A DNA stretch of 64,000 bases. Origin: Ovis canadensis. Taxonomy: Eukaryota > Chordata > Mammalia > Artiodactyla > Bovidae. Where the stretch lies: contig NC_091245.1 in assembly GCF_042477335.2 (NCBI RefSeq), positions 119,198,501 through 119,262,500 of the forward strand. Direction: 5' to 3'. This document shows, piece by piece, positions 23,191-33,350 of the stretch (within the stretch, counting starts at the first letter, position 1; each line of letters starts with the position of its first letter). The notes beneath the pieces were generated by a model, which searched no databases, had not been told where the DNA came from, and saw nothing but the letters and a program-made list of their open reading frames with translations. A program made the translations under genes and the position numbers.

Positions 23191-23560
23191 AAGACTCTTG
23201 AGAGTCTCTTTGACAGCAGGAGATCAAACCAGTCAATCCTAAAGGAAATCAACCTTGAATATTCATTGGAAGGACTGATGCTGATGCTGAAGCTCCAATA
23301 CTTTGGCCACTTGATGAGAAGAACTGACTCATTGGAAAAGACCCTGATGCTGTAAAGGATTGAAGGCAGGACGAGAAGGGGCCAAGAGAGGATGAGAAGG
23401 GGCCAACAGAGGATGAGATGGTTGGAGGGCATCACCAACTCGATGTACATGAGTTTGAGACAGCTCCAGGAGCTGTGATGGACAGGGAAGCCTGATGTGC
23501 TGCATTCCATGGGGTTGCAAAGTGTTGGACATGACTGAGCAACTGAACTGAATTGAACTT

Positions 23561-25439
23561 TCTTCTCAACATTGAGTCAGACTTTGTGGTTAACACAGAG
23601 GACCAAGGACACCAACACCGTCAAATTTTGCATACAATTTCACGGGAGAAGGGTTTTCAATTTTAAAATACCTCTTTTGGAAGTTACTAGCCTGGTGAGA
23701 GACTACCCTCTCATGCTCTTCTGGGATGACTTGTGGGGCTCCTTCTCCAATACGAGCCCTTTCATCTTCAATTTCTTCACCTATAAAACTGACAGAATGA
23801 AACAAACAGCCTCATGAATAAGCTCCTATGCTCTTTGACCAAAGACCTCAGTCCTTGTGCTGATGGCCAGTAGGGTTTGCAGGGCCACAGAGGAAGAAGC
23901 TCTGGTTTCAGAAGAGAAATGTCATGGGTACTTCCCAAGGACAGGGAATAGCACTGTTCCAGAACACAAGATCCCACACAAATTGTTCTCCCTGAGGTCC
24001 AGGAACACTGGGGACTTACGGTGGCTTCCCTTCATTCACACTCCACTCCAGGGTCTGACATCATCCTGACTGAGGTTCCCGCACCGCCTGCAGCTGGGGA
24101 GCCACTGCAGTTCTTGAGCCCCGATGGGCGTCTCTGACTTGCCAGTTGTCAGGCTTCTAACCTGCGCCTTGGTGATGGAAGGAGACATCATACTTGCCTT
24201 CACATGGCCTGGATCCCAGCCCCAAGCCAGGCCTCCCCTACAGTTCCCAGTGGAGCCTAGAATCTGGGAGCTTTGTGATGACGAAAGGCCTTTCACAGTG
24301 CGGATATCCAATCTCTTTCTTTCTTTGCATTTTTCCTCTTCTTTCTTGTTCCTGACTGGGAGGAGGTGTGGTTTGCTTCTTTCTTTTTTTTTTTTTTTGT
24401 TATTCAAGTAGGATTCCTAGTACGGAATCTTCTGTTGATCCTGGGGGTGGACATATTGAAGTCCTCCCATTTACTCCATCTCAGAGAGCTGACACCATCT
24501 GGCCCTGTGTGCTCGGCAGTCTCATTGACTCTTTTACCCCAGAATATATGCAGCTTTAACTGTTATTTATACAGATATGGCTAGTTTTCTGGGGGCTGAA
24601 TCTGATGGTGGCACATATGTATGACGAAGGCAATAAGAGGAAGGTTGGCTGGGAGCCCTGGGCAGCCCGGAGGAGGAGACAGACACTCTGCCACCCCAGT
24701 CTGTCATCTGCACCTAACACGGATGGGGGCTGAGGCCAGAACTCAGAAGTCTTCCTGTCTGTTGGCCTGGACAGCAGTTATTATTTCTAGATTTCCATCT
24801 AATTTGAGGACTATTAAAGGGGAAAAATTCTTCAAGATCAAGGAGATATGGGTAATGACACAACTGCCAAATCTTCCCCGAGATGAACAGGAAGTCCCTA
24901 GACATTTACCATCTGAGTGAATGAATGAACCAGAGCAGGACTCCTGGGCACAAGTCTCTGCAGGCTTGCAGGGGCGCCACCCACCCTCTTGTGTCAGGGA
25001 GCATCCTTACCTTTCTCCTTGGACCAGAGCTATTCAAGGCTCATTGATCCCAGCCTGGGAGAGGGGAAATGTTGCCCTCTTCCTCTCTTGCCCACCCCAT
25101 CAGCTGGCCTCAAGGAACATCCCACAGAGCTCTGGATGCTTTGGGAGACTAGAGTTAGGGAGGCAGGTAGAGAGGCTAACAGACTCTGGTCTGTGCCACT
25201 GAGCCAAGGCTGGGGCTCAAGAGTGGCCTGAGGGGTGGGGGGCCAATGCAGGGTTTTGGGGGGTGGGCTCCTTGGCCTCAGTGGTCTAGAGGTTAAACTC
25301 TGGAAACTGGGAAACAAAGTCAAAGTTAAAAATACATTAATTGGAGCAAGAGCAAGACCAGAAGAATCAGACTGAGCAAAACAGCCATGCTGACAATGCT
25401 GAGAAGATCAAGGCAGACAGAGGGGAGACTCTCAGAAGT
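23561..25439. other. Intron DNA, pyrimidine-rich tract but no gene seen
   Basis: Contains a C/T-rich block at about 24313-24410, including a T18 run at 24382-24399. No exon or confidently named repeat. Overlapping frames of 60-120 residues are unremarkable. Confidence 0.4.
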
Positions 25440-25645
25440 CAGGTATTATTAATACCGCTATTACTCATAAGAGCTGGAGGCTTACTGTGTGCCAAGCAAA
25501 TCTACTAAATGCCTGACACATCAGCTTCAAAGGAGGCACTGCTACTCCCTCCACCTTTTTTTCTCCCCACTTAAGGGAAGTTAAATCACTTGGCAAAGTC
25601 ACAAAGCAAGTAGGCGGCTGAGCTGGTGTGAACCTATCTCTCTAG
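25440..25645 (-). mobile_element. MIR SINE
   Basis: AGGCTTACTGTGTGCCAAGC, then TTAAATCACTTGGCAAAGTC and AGTAGGCGGCTGAGCTG, an antisense MIR with its usual order. Confidence 0.75.
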
Positions 25646-25981
25646 CACCTGTGCCCATCTTTTGCCTGGAACCAAAGGTATTGACCACCGTTTCCTAGCC
25701 TGATTGCTTGAGTAGTCCCCACACACTGGTTCCCTGTACAGGTGGCACTATAGTGACACTGCAGGTCCCCAGGGGAGGCCTGATGGCAGAAGGACAGGAC
25801 TGCTGGCTGCTGCCACTGGCTGCTGGGACCAGTCCTCTCTCCCCAGCACTGGGCCAGGTGCAGCTGCAAGCCACATTGGCAGAACATGGATACGCCTGTT
25901 CCCCTTCTCCAGCTGCCAAATCCTTCCACTGCTTCTTCAGGGAGCTCCTATATTCTGCCAAATAATGGCCAAGGTATTATT

Positions 25982-26186
25982 AGTAGCTGAGTTGGTAAAG
26001 AATCTGCCTGCAATGCAGGAGACCTAGGTTCAATCCCTGGGTCGGGAAGAGCCCCTGGAGAAGGCAATGGCAACCCACTCTAGTACTCTTGCCTGGAGAA
26101 TTCCATGCACAGAGGAGTCTGGCAGGCTGCAGTCCATGGCATCACAAAGAGTTGGACATGACTGTGTGACTTCCTTTCACTTTCAG
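25982..26186 (+). mobile_element. Bov-tA SINE, head 5' end missing
   Basis: Starts within the tRNA-like head (TAGCTGAGTTGGTAAAGAAT) and runs through the Bov-A body to GACATGACTGTGTGACTTCC with a TTTCACTTTCA tail. Lacks the first dozen bases of the consensus head. Confidence 0.9.
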
Positions 26187-26572
26187 TGGCAAAGGAGGCA
26201 GAGGGAAGGGTCAGGTTCACCAGGCTAAGCTGAGGAGAGAGGCAGACACAGAGACGCAGAATGGACCAGGCTGAGGATGGAGGTGGAGGCGTATAGCCGC
26301 ACAGGCTTTGAAAATCACAGTTGACTGTTTTCATTAGCTTTCCACTGTGTGTTCATCCCAGGCCACATTTCACCGCACGCTGAGCAGGGCAGCAGATGTG
26401 GGGAGCTACTAGCAGCAGCTAAGCTGGGGGCAGACCATGAGGATGCTGGCAGCTCTGTGTGTGTTCTGGTGACAGAGCCATGAAGAGGACTCATTAGACA
26501 GGTGCCTGCTTAGCACACGGAAGGAGCAGCCATGTGCAGGGAGTTGAGATCCGCACATGCGCAGGCACAGAG

Positions 26573-26762
26573 GGCTCCGTGCGGGGCATCTCGGTGTTTC
26601 CCAGTGCAGCATGTCCGGGTGGGACGCCCCTCTGGGCTCCGTGCGGGGCATCTCGGTGCTTACCAGTGTGGCATGTCCGGGGGGGACACCCCTCTGGGCT
26701 CTATGTGGGGCATCTCAGTGTTTCCCAGTGTGGCATGTCTGGGTGGGATGCCCCTCTCGGTT
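26573..26762. repeat. 62-base minisatellite, three copies
   Basis: Unit starts (GCGGGGCATCTCGGTG) fall at 26581, 26643 and 26705, exactly 62 bases apart, each containing a C(C/T)CAGTG or ACCAGTG block, CATGTC(C/T)GGG and CCCCTCT. Because 62 is not a multiple of three, successive units are read in different frames; none carries a stop, so all three forward frames stay open through the array. No protein is claimed. Confidence 0.93.
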
Positions 26763-26822
26763 CCAACGGAGGTAAGTGCTTCACACACTTGTCCTCACAC
26801 GCTTGTCCTCACTGTATCTGAA

Positions 26823-27300
26823 TCACTACCAGGTGCTTTCTGTTAGGCTGACCAAAAAGTTCGTTTGGGCTTTTCTGTTAAATGTGACAGAAAAACCCAA
26901 ACAAACTTTCTGGCCAACCCAATATTATTGCCATCCTATCTTGCAAAGGGGGAAACAGATGCAGAAAGATTAAGAGGTGCCCAGGATCACATGACTAGTA
27001 ACCACGGGGCCAGGATTCACACCCAAGCAGTTCTCTCCATGGCCCAGATTCAGGCACTTGGCTCTTCAGAGACAGAGAAAAATACCTTTTCTTGAGCACC
27101 TCCTATGCTTCAGGCAGCATACTAGGTCCTTGGTCAACTAGTCCAGGTTTCATAACTGTCCTTGTGAGGGAGGCAAAGCCCTGACTTGGAAATGCAGCAA
27201 CTTAGATTGACAGAAGTTGGTAACTTATCTACATTCTCCTGGCTAGTAACTACAGAGCTGAGATTTAGCCCAAGAGCAATGCCTTGATGCCGTGCTCTTT
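26823..27300 (-). mobile_element. MIR SINE sequence, two adjoining copies, one split by the MITE
   Basis: Fragment one is split by the mariner MITE at 26843-26922, with ATCACTACCAGGTGCTTTC to its left and TGCAAAGGGGGAAACAGATG plus CCAGGATCACATGACTAGTA to its right. Fragment two at 27090-27300 begins TTGAGCACCTCCTATGCTTC and includes TCTCCTGGCTAGTAACTACA. Both are antisense MIR. Confidence 0.7.
26843..26922. mobile_element. Mariner-derived MITE hairpin (miR-2284/2285-like)
   Basis: Left arm TTAGGCTGACCAAAAAGTTC GTTTGGG and right arm CCCAAACAAACTTTCTGGCC AACCCAA are reverse complements over about 36 bases with roughly six, mostly G-T-compatible, mismatches around an 8-base loop. This 80-base form is the complete ruminant mariner MITE. 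The bovine miR-2284/2285 families match elements of this type. It sits inside a MIR copy. Whether this locus is processed to a miRNA is not shown by sequence. Confidence 0.85.
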
Positions 27301-27488
27301 CCCCTAACATGGGACAGAGTGTGGTGTGCCTCCTACATGGCCATATAGTGTTTCCAATTTTAAGAAGTTACACTACAACAGGCCCTCAGCATCCAAAGGT
27401 TCTGCATCCACAGATTCAACCAACAGTGCATTGAAAATATTGGGAAAAGTATTTCAGAAAGTTCCAAGAAGCAAACTTAAATTTGCCA

Positions 27489-27650
27489 TTGTTGTTGTTC
27501 ATCAGTATTGTCTGACTCTTTGCAATCCCATGGACTGCAGCATGCCAGGCTTCCCTGTCCTTAACCATCTCCTGGAGTTTGCTCAAACTCATATCCATTG
27601 AGTCGGTGATGCCATCCAACCATTTCATCCTCAGTCATTCCCATCTCCTC
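27489..27650 (-). mobile_element. BovB 3' end inside the MER2-like element
   Basis: Antisense BovB tail: TTGTTGTTGTTCATCAG, ATCCCATGGACTGCAGCATG, CCATTGAGTCGGTGATGCC and TCTCCTCCTGCC. Only the last ~160 bases of BovB are present. Confidence 0.88.
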
Positions 27651-27660
27651 CTGCCAACTA

Positions 27661-27803
27661 TCTACATAGCACTTGGAGAAGGAAATGGCAGCCCACTCCA
27701 GTATTCTTGCCTGGAAAGTTCCATGGACAGAGGAGCCTGGTAGGCTACAGTCCATGGGGTCGCAAAGAGTCGGACATGACTGAGCGACTTCACTTCACTT
27801 CTA
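27661..27803 (+). mobile_element. Bov-A SINE body inside the MER2-like element
   Basis: GGAGAAGGAAATGGCAGCCC through GGTAGGCTACAGTCCATGG to GACTGAGCGACTTCACTTCA. TCTACAT occurs just before (27659 region) and after the element and may be its target-site duplication. Opposite orientation to the BovB piece beside it. Confidence 0.9.
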
Positions 27804-27893
27804 CATCGTATTTACAACTATTTACACACTCATATTGTGTTAGGTATTATACCTAGGTATAAGTAACCTAGAGATGATTTAAAGTATATGGGA

Positions 27894-28028
27894 AGACTTC
27901 CCTGGTAGTCCAGTGGTTAAGACTCCATGCTTCCAATGTAGGGGATACAGGTTCGATCCCTAGTCGGGGAACTAAGATTCCATATGCCATGGAGTGTGGC
28001 CAAAAAAATAAAAATAAATAAATAAAAT
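27894..28028 (+). mobile_element. CHR SINE inside the MER2-like element
   Basis: AGACTTCCCTGGTAGTCCAG, TGGTTAAGACTCCATGC, GGTTCGATCCCTAGTCGGGG and AACTAAGATTCCATATGCC, then an AAATAAA-rich tail: a cetartiodactyl tRNA-Glu-derived CHR SINE. Confidence 0.92.
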
Positions 28029-28160
28029 ATATCGGAGAATGTGTATAGGCTATATGAAAATACTATGCCATTTTATATAATGGACTTGGACATTACCAGA
28101 TTCTGGTATACTCCAGGGGTCCTGGGACCAATATCCTGTGAATACTGAGGGACAACTGTA

Positions 28161-28989
28161 TTTATTGACAGGGCTTTGCTCATTGATTGTTTAATTCCTT
28201 TAACATGTAATTTTTGAAGTCCTTCTGTGCCCAAGGCAATATGGGGGAAGGAACCAAAGCTGGCTGTAGTCTGGTTCCCAGTGGGTATGGTGACCGGGAT
28301 GTGAGGAGGAAGGAGGAAGGTGAGGAGTGCTGCTCAACCAGAGAACATTTTGGGGTGTCGGGGATGGCAGAGGGCACTTGTTCTTGGTACTTTATTCTTG
28401 ATGTTTCTGTAAGTGGGATTGTTTCCTGATCTCCTGTTCTGATAATTCATTATTAGTGTATGGAGATGCAGCTGATTCAGGGCGCACCTGTGTCTACCAC
28501 CGTTTCCTTCTGCACCCTGAGGAAGGTGGCTCAGGAGTCAGTCTTCCCCAGTGTGAAGTCCAGGCTTACACACTTTGAGCCAGTTCCCTTCAAGCTGTTG
28601 ATCACCTCCATCAAACACTCAGGGGACTGGCTCTTTCCCTTGGATGGATCATCTCTGCTCTGATGATTCTGGTGTCAGCATGAGAGCCAGGAGGGGAGCT
28701 AGCTTTCAACAGAGGCTTCTGAAACCTTGTGCTTTTTAGAGGGTCAGTTGAAAGCAGGAGCTTTATGACTTTTCCTTTATTTGAGAGCCCATCAAAGCCA
28801 TGTGGGAGCTACTGTGGATTCAGAAAGAACACCAGCATCACAGCTGCATGGCCTGTGGCCCCACCATGTTCCAATTCACTCTCTTTCCAAGGGAATTTTC
28901 TTTCTTCTGCAGACCCTGCTGGGTGGGGCAGAAAAAACACTGGGAGGCAGAAGCTCCAGGCCCTCATTCCCAGCTGTCTCTCAGTGGCT
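28161..28989. other. Intron DNA, nothing recognised
   Basis: No exon or named repeat. Overlapping short open frames only. Confidence 0.4.
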
Positions 28990-29115
28990 CGACTCTCAGG
29001 AGTCAGATTCTTCTAGGCCTCAGTTGTCTGAGCTGCAGAATGGAGATAATAACGCCCTCTTGGGGATCCACCATGTGGAAGTAAGTGAAATGCTAGGTTT
29101 TATGTCCATTACAAT
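28990..29115 (+). mobile_element. MIR SINE fragment
   Basis: CTCAGTTGTCTGAGCTGCAG and AATGGAGATAATAACGCCC match sense MIR; both ends are decayed. Confidence 0.55.
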
Positions 29116-29309
29116 TTCTAGGCTTCACTGAGGAACTTTCAGCTATAGACAAGTCATTTCCACCCTCTGAATCTCTGTGAAGGGCTTCTTGATTAGTCTA
29201 GCCCACCTGACTTCCAGAGGGCTGTGTGACTTCTTCCCAGATGTACAGGCACAGGAAGCAGATGCTGGATTAATCTGGGGTTTGGGTTTTGCTGGGCTGG
29301 TGGCCTCCC

Positions 29310-29630
29310 CAGTTTACGAAACTTCAAAGGCTTCCTATCACAGGTAGAATAAAACGCAGAGCCCTAACTTGCTCCACATGGCCTTACCTACTCTGGTCTC
29401 TGACTCTCTCCCCAGCTTCACCTCACACTATACTCCCTTGGCTCTCAGCTCTCCATCCCCACCAGCTTCCATGATAGTTCTGAAACGTGCCCTCTCTTTC
29501 CTGACTCAGGGCCTTGGCACACGCTGTTGAGAAAGCACTTCTCCCACTGTCAATGTGGCTAACTGAGTAATCTCAGCTGTCAGAGCAAGTATTACTTCCT
29601 CTGGGATCTTCTCTGGTCTGCACGTGATCA
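29310..29630 (+). mobile_element. LINE-2 (L2) fragment
   Basis: AGAATAAAACGCAGAGCCC, TGGCCTTACCTACTCTGGTC, TCACCTCACACTATACTCCC and AGGGCCTTGGCACACGCTG are in L2 order. Confidence 0.8.
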
Positions 29631-30959
29631 CTGAGCTAAACTAGGTCTCTTATTGAGCCCAGATTCATAGAACATATCACTGTTTGCAATTATATATGTG
29701 TGAATGCATTTACGGCTTAATCTCTGTCTCTTCATGCTTGACTGGACACGTAGACTCTGATGACTGTTACAGACTCAGCACCTGCCAGAGTCTGGCTCAT
29801 GGTGCTGTTTTCGTGAATTTGTGGAAGGGTGAATGTCTGCCGAAGAGGCAAGAGGATGGAGACTGCTGCAAAATGAGGGATGATGATAACGCGCCTGAGA
29901 GGTGAGGAGGCAGGGAGAAAGCAGAGGGCTCCATGAGATGGAAGATGAGTCCAGGGGAAGACCTGAGAGTGAGTATTTGAATTTAAGATGTCATAGGAGC
30001 AGTCTTGAAGGATGGTCTGTTTTGATGCTCTCAGAAGGGGTACGTGCTGCCTCCTGATTGGGTCTTGTGCAGTTGGGGCATCCAGAGGCCCTGGGGGCTG
30101 GGGAACAGACCGGAGAGTAGGAGCGAGCTCCTGTGTTGTCATGACACTGTGGGATGGGGCAGCCCTGCCTCCAGGTATCTGAGGGAGTTGGGATTTCACG
30201 TATATTCCCTGGACTCAGCAGGAGGGAGCTCTCTCTGGAAGGCAGGGGTTCTGTGAACATAACTGCAGTGGGGGTTAAGTAGCAGCTTTCCCTCATGGTC
30301 TGCAACTGTGTGGCCAAAAATGCCGCATGGATTCTGTGAGTCTCAGCTGTCACTACCCCTGGGCCCCACTGGGGCTCTTCGTCCTCTTGGCAGCAATGAT
30401 AAAGCTGAACAGCAGAGGAGGTAGGGAAGGCCAGGTAGGAAGCTGGTAATTGCCTCTTGCAGAAGCAGCTCTTCTGTAATACAAAGGTTGATACCAAGGG
30501 CAGTTATACAACACTCGCCCTGTCCTGCCCAGGCCTACAGTTCTTCTCAGTGTCCACTTTCTGACCAGATGCTCTCATGTGGATTGAAAGATGTCAACAT
30601 GAAAACTGGGAAACAGGAAGCCCTGTCCCGTGTGTATCACTTTTCAGGGCTCTTGAGCATACAGCTGTGGGGGTAAATCTTCATGTTCCAAGCCAGGACC
30701 ATGATAACCATCTGCTCATTCACAAGCCCTGCCCCTAGACAGACAGACCACATTCCAGAGCCACTGAAACTGACCCTCATGCAACAGGAAGACAGGCTGA
30801 AAAAGTAAAGGTCATCAGGAGAAGCAGGCACTAGAAGCTGACCACTTTGATGATGACAGTGAAGTCAGAGCCATACAAAATCACAGGTTAAGTCCATCCT
30901 CCCACGGCTATGACTAGCTCCACTGAAAGGACTGTTGTTCCAGTCAAAATTGACAGTAA
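29631..30959. other. Intron DNA, nothing recognised
   Basis: Two overlapping minus-strand frames (155 and 168 residues at 29732-30199 and 29991-30497) lie here but have no domain, no homology I recognise and no supporting splice structure. Confidence 0.4.
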
Positions 30960-30969
30960 AGAAAAACCA

Positions 30970-31105
30970 CCCCATGGTGCCAGATGGTAACTAGACATCG
31001 TGGTGGTCATTTTGTAATGTATAGAAATATTGAGTCACTATGTTGTACACCAGGAATTAACACAGTGTGGTAGGTCAAATTATACTCCAGTTAAAAAACA
31101 ATCAT
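30970..31105 (+). mobile_element. L1 3' end fragment
   Basis: AGATGGTAACTAGACATCGT, then TATGTTGTACACCAGG and a diverged AGTTAAAAAACAATC tail match old mammalian/artiodactyl L1 3' ends. Confidence 0.7.
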
Positions 31106-31761
31106 GATCAAATAGGTATGAAGGCAGGGAAGTTTGCCAAATTCCTTTTAGCAGCATCCTGCTTGCACACCTAATTAGATAAATTGTGGAAAGCAGTTAC
31201 ACTGAAGTCCCACCCAACTGTAGCGTCTTCATTCCAGACCCAAAGCTCAGATGCCATTAGACAGGACAGAAGTCACCTAGAGTGTACACTGAAATGTCAT
31301 GTTATTTCTGAGAGTGGTGCTGAGGGTGATTTTGTTTTCTGCCTTATATGCTTACGTATGAATTGCTTGTATAATAAAAAATGGTATTAAAGAAAAAAGA
31401 AAAACCACCACAGGGATATTTGAAGTCAGTTCCATGATTTCTTGAACTTGTACCATGTGCCTGGCTCTGTCTGGGTACAGAGACCATTAGGACTCATAAG
31501 ACAGGGTCCCTGTCCTCAGAGAATGTCAACATTATTTGGGGAGGACTTAGAGGCAGATCACTTCAACACAATGTGGTCTATTTGGGGACAGAGACACATC
31601 ATCATGGGAGAAGGAGTGCTTTTCTGGAGAGAGGATGGTGGTGGCAATAACAACAGCCAACGCTGATGCAGTACCTGCTCTGTGTGGCCACTGTTCATGG
31701 CCCTTCACAGGTATTATCTGATTAATCTTAACCCAGTAAGGCTGGAACTAGCCTTGTCCCC

Positions 31762-31892
31762 TGGGAGAAGGAAATGGCAACCCACTCCAGTGTTCTTGCC
31801 TGGAGAATCCCAGAGACAGAGGAGCCTGGTGGGCTGCCGTCTATGGGGTCACACAGAGCTGGACACGACTGAAGCGACTTAGCAGCAGCAGC
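31762..31892 (+). mobile_element. Bov-A SINE with CAG tail, inserted in a CHR target duplication
   Basis: GGAGAAGGAAATGGCAACCC to GACACGACTGAAGCGACTTA and (GCA)n. Perfect 12-base duplications AGCCTTGTCCCC at 31750-31761 and 31893-31904. The right copy is also the left target duplication of the neighbouring CHR element, so Bov-A came later. Confidence 0.95.
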
Positions 31893-31910
31893 AGCCTTGT
31901 CCCCATTTTA

Positions 31911-32077
31911 CTTATTTTTTAACACTTACATTTACTTATTTGTTTGGTTGCTCTGCATATTAGTTGTCTCATGCAGGATCTGCAGTTATAGCATGCGGGA
32001 TCTAGTTTCCTCACCAGGAATCAAACCTGGGACCCCTGCATTGGCAGTGTTAGCCACTGGACCACTAGGGAAGTCCC
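31911..32077 (-). mobile_element. CHR SINE
   Basis: Antisense CHR: T-rich start, CATGCAGGATCTGCAG, CCAGGAATCAAACCTGGGAC and CACTGGACCACTAGGGAAGT. Flanked by 18-base duplications AGCCTTGTC(C/T)CCATTTTA at 31893-31910 and 32078-32095 (one mismatch). Confidence 0.93.
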
Positions 32078-32487
32078 AGCCTTGTCTCCATTTTAAATGG
32101 GAAAAAAATGAGGTTTGGGGAGGTGAAGAAGCTAGTCTTAGGGTAATACAGGATTTGAATGCAGGCCAGCTGCCTCCTGAGCAGAATCAGGAGAAAGAAT
32201 GCAGAAGAGGAAGCAGTGTGAGCAAGGGCCTTGATGCGTGCGGTGGGCAGAAAAAGGTAGAAGTAATTTCTGTATCACCTGAACAGACGCTGGGCTAAAA
32301 ACAAGGGAGGATGAGGCTGGAGAGGAGGTAGTGGCCTTGACAATGCCCCAGGGCTGTCTGCTCAGGTTGGTACAGGGAGGTAGGGTCTCAAGAATGATTC
32401 CTTGTGGTCCTGTTGCCTCCTGCTGCCATGGAAATTCTCCACAATGTTTGGTGACTGAACGAGAAAACAACAGCCAAATATTGGCTT

Positions 32488-32712
32488 GTGCTGTGCTAAG
32501 TTGCTTCAGTTGTGTCTGACTCTGTGTGATCCCATGGACAGGGGAGCCTGGCAGGCTACTGTCCATGGGATTCTCCAGGCAGGAATACTGGAATGGATTG
32601 CCATGCCCTCCTACAGATGATCTTCCACACCCAGGGATTAAAACCCACAGCTCTTATGTCTCCTGCATTGGCAGGTGAGTTCTTTACCACTACCGCCACC
32701 TGGGAAGCCCAG
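32488..32712 (-). mobile_element. Bov-tA SINE
   Basis: Antisense Bov-A body (GTGCTGTGCTAAGTTGCTTC) followed by antisense head ending TACCGCCACCTGGGAAGCCC. Target duplications CAAATATTGGCTT at 32475-32487 and CAAATACTGGCTT at 32713-32725 differ at one base. Confidence 0.95.
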
Positions 32713-32750
32713 CAAATACTGGCTTAACATTCTACTTTTCACAACATACT

Positions 32751-33165
32751 TACCTTTTTTCTTGGCCGTGTCACGTAGTTTGTGGGATCTTCGTTCCATG
32801 ACCCCGGTTCGGTTCCTGGGTCGGGAAGAATCCCTTGGAGAAGGCATAGGCTACCCATTCCAGTATTCTTGGGCTTCCCTGGTGGCTCAGATGGTAATGA
32901 ATCCACCTGCAGTGTGGGAGACCTGGGTTCGATCCCTGGGTTGGGAAGATCCCCTGGAGGAGGGCATGGCAACCCACTCTAGTATTCCTGCCTGGAGAAT
33001 CCCCATGGACAGAGGAGCCTGGTGGGCTACAGCCCATGGGGTCTCAAAGAGTTGGACACGATTGAGCAACTAAGCATAGCACAGTTCCCTGACAGGGGAT
33101 CAAACCTGCATTCCTGACATTGAAAGCACAGAGTCTTAACCAGTGGATCACCAGGGAGGTCCCAA
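32751..33165 (-). mobile_element. CHR SINE split by a dimeric Bov-tA
   Basis: CHR antisense sequence at 32751-32803 (TTTTTTCTTGGCCGTGTCAC; GGGATCTTCGTTCC) continues at 33084-33165 (GTTCCCTGACAGGGGATCAA; TCTTAACCAGTGGATCACCA). Flanked by AACATACT at 32743-32750 and 33166-33173. GTTCC at both sides of the inner insert is consistent with its own target duplication. Confidence 0.9.
32804..33083 (+). mobile_element. Bov-tA SINE (two heads) inside CHR
   Basis: A partial first head (GGTTCGGTTCCTGGGTCGGG), a second full head (GGGCTTCCCTGGTGGCTCAG near 32872) and one body ending GACACGATTGAGCAACTAAG. Same arrangement as the dimer at 16247. Confidence 0.9.
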
Positions 33166-33173
33166 AACATACT

Positions 33174-33350
33174 CCTCTTATAAAGGATCTTGTTTAATCT
33201 TCATGATAATCTTATGAAACAGACAGTATGTCCTCCATTTCATAGACAGGGAAACCGAAGCTCAGAAAAGCTAACTACTTTTTCTCAAGGTTCAACAGTT
33301 AGTCAGCGATGGAGACAGGTCTTGAGCCCACATATAAGTTCTGTGTCTCC
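33174..33350 (-). mobile_element. MIR SINE
   Basis: TTGTTTAATCTTCATGATAA, TTTCATAGACAGGGAAACCG and AAGCTCAGAAAAGCTAACTA match antisense MIR. Confidence 0.8.

Larger units (their letters stand above)
22697..23560 (+). mobile_element. BovB LINE 3' part, interrupted by a Bov-tA dimer and an L1 tail
   Basis: BovB sequence is seen at 22697-22755 (encodes V-V-M-Y-G-C-E-S-W-T), 23044-23102 and 23191-23560 (ends with the BovB tail ACTGAACTGAATTGAAC). The two interruptions each have target-site duplications made of BovB sequence: GAAAGCTG at 22748/23044 and AAGACTCTTGA at 23092/23191. Region 23380-23416 also has a local duplication of GAGAAGGGGCCAA(C/G)AGAGGAT. Dead copy. Confidence 0.95.
27375..28160 (-). 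mobile_element. MER2-like (TcMar-Tigger) DNA transposon, split by three retroelements
   Basis: Left end CAACAGGCCCTCAGCATCC and right end GTGAATACTGAGGGACAACT pair as terminal inverted repeats next to TA. Interior pieces (AGATTCAACCAACAGTGC; AGAGATGATTTAAAGTATAT; GGGTCCTGGGACCAATATCC) occur in MER2/Tigger order. Removing the inserts at 27489-27650, 27661-27803 and 27894-28028 leaves about 345 bases, about the length of MER2, so the old transposon is essentially complete. Confidence 0.8.
31655..32175 (-). mobile_element. MIR SINE split by CHR and Bov-A insertions
   Basis: MIR antisense sequence is present at 31655-31749 (AGTACCTGCTCTGTGTGGCC; CACAGGTATTATCTGATTAA) and resumes at about 32078-32175 (AAATGGGAAAAAAATGAGG; ACAGGATTTGAATGCAGGCC). 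The insertions at 31762-31892 and 31911-32077 separate the halves. Confidence 0.8.

Noticed and set aside
26573..26762. CRISPR-like regular repeat array
   Set aside because: Units are contiguous 62-base tandem copies with no unique spacers, in a mammalian genome; it is a minisatellite.
29991..30497. 168-residue minus-strand open frame
   Set aside because: Composition-driven; no homology, and a different overlapping frame is equally long.
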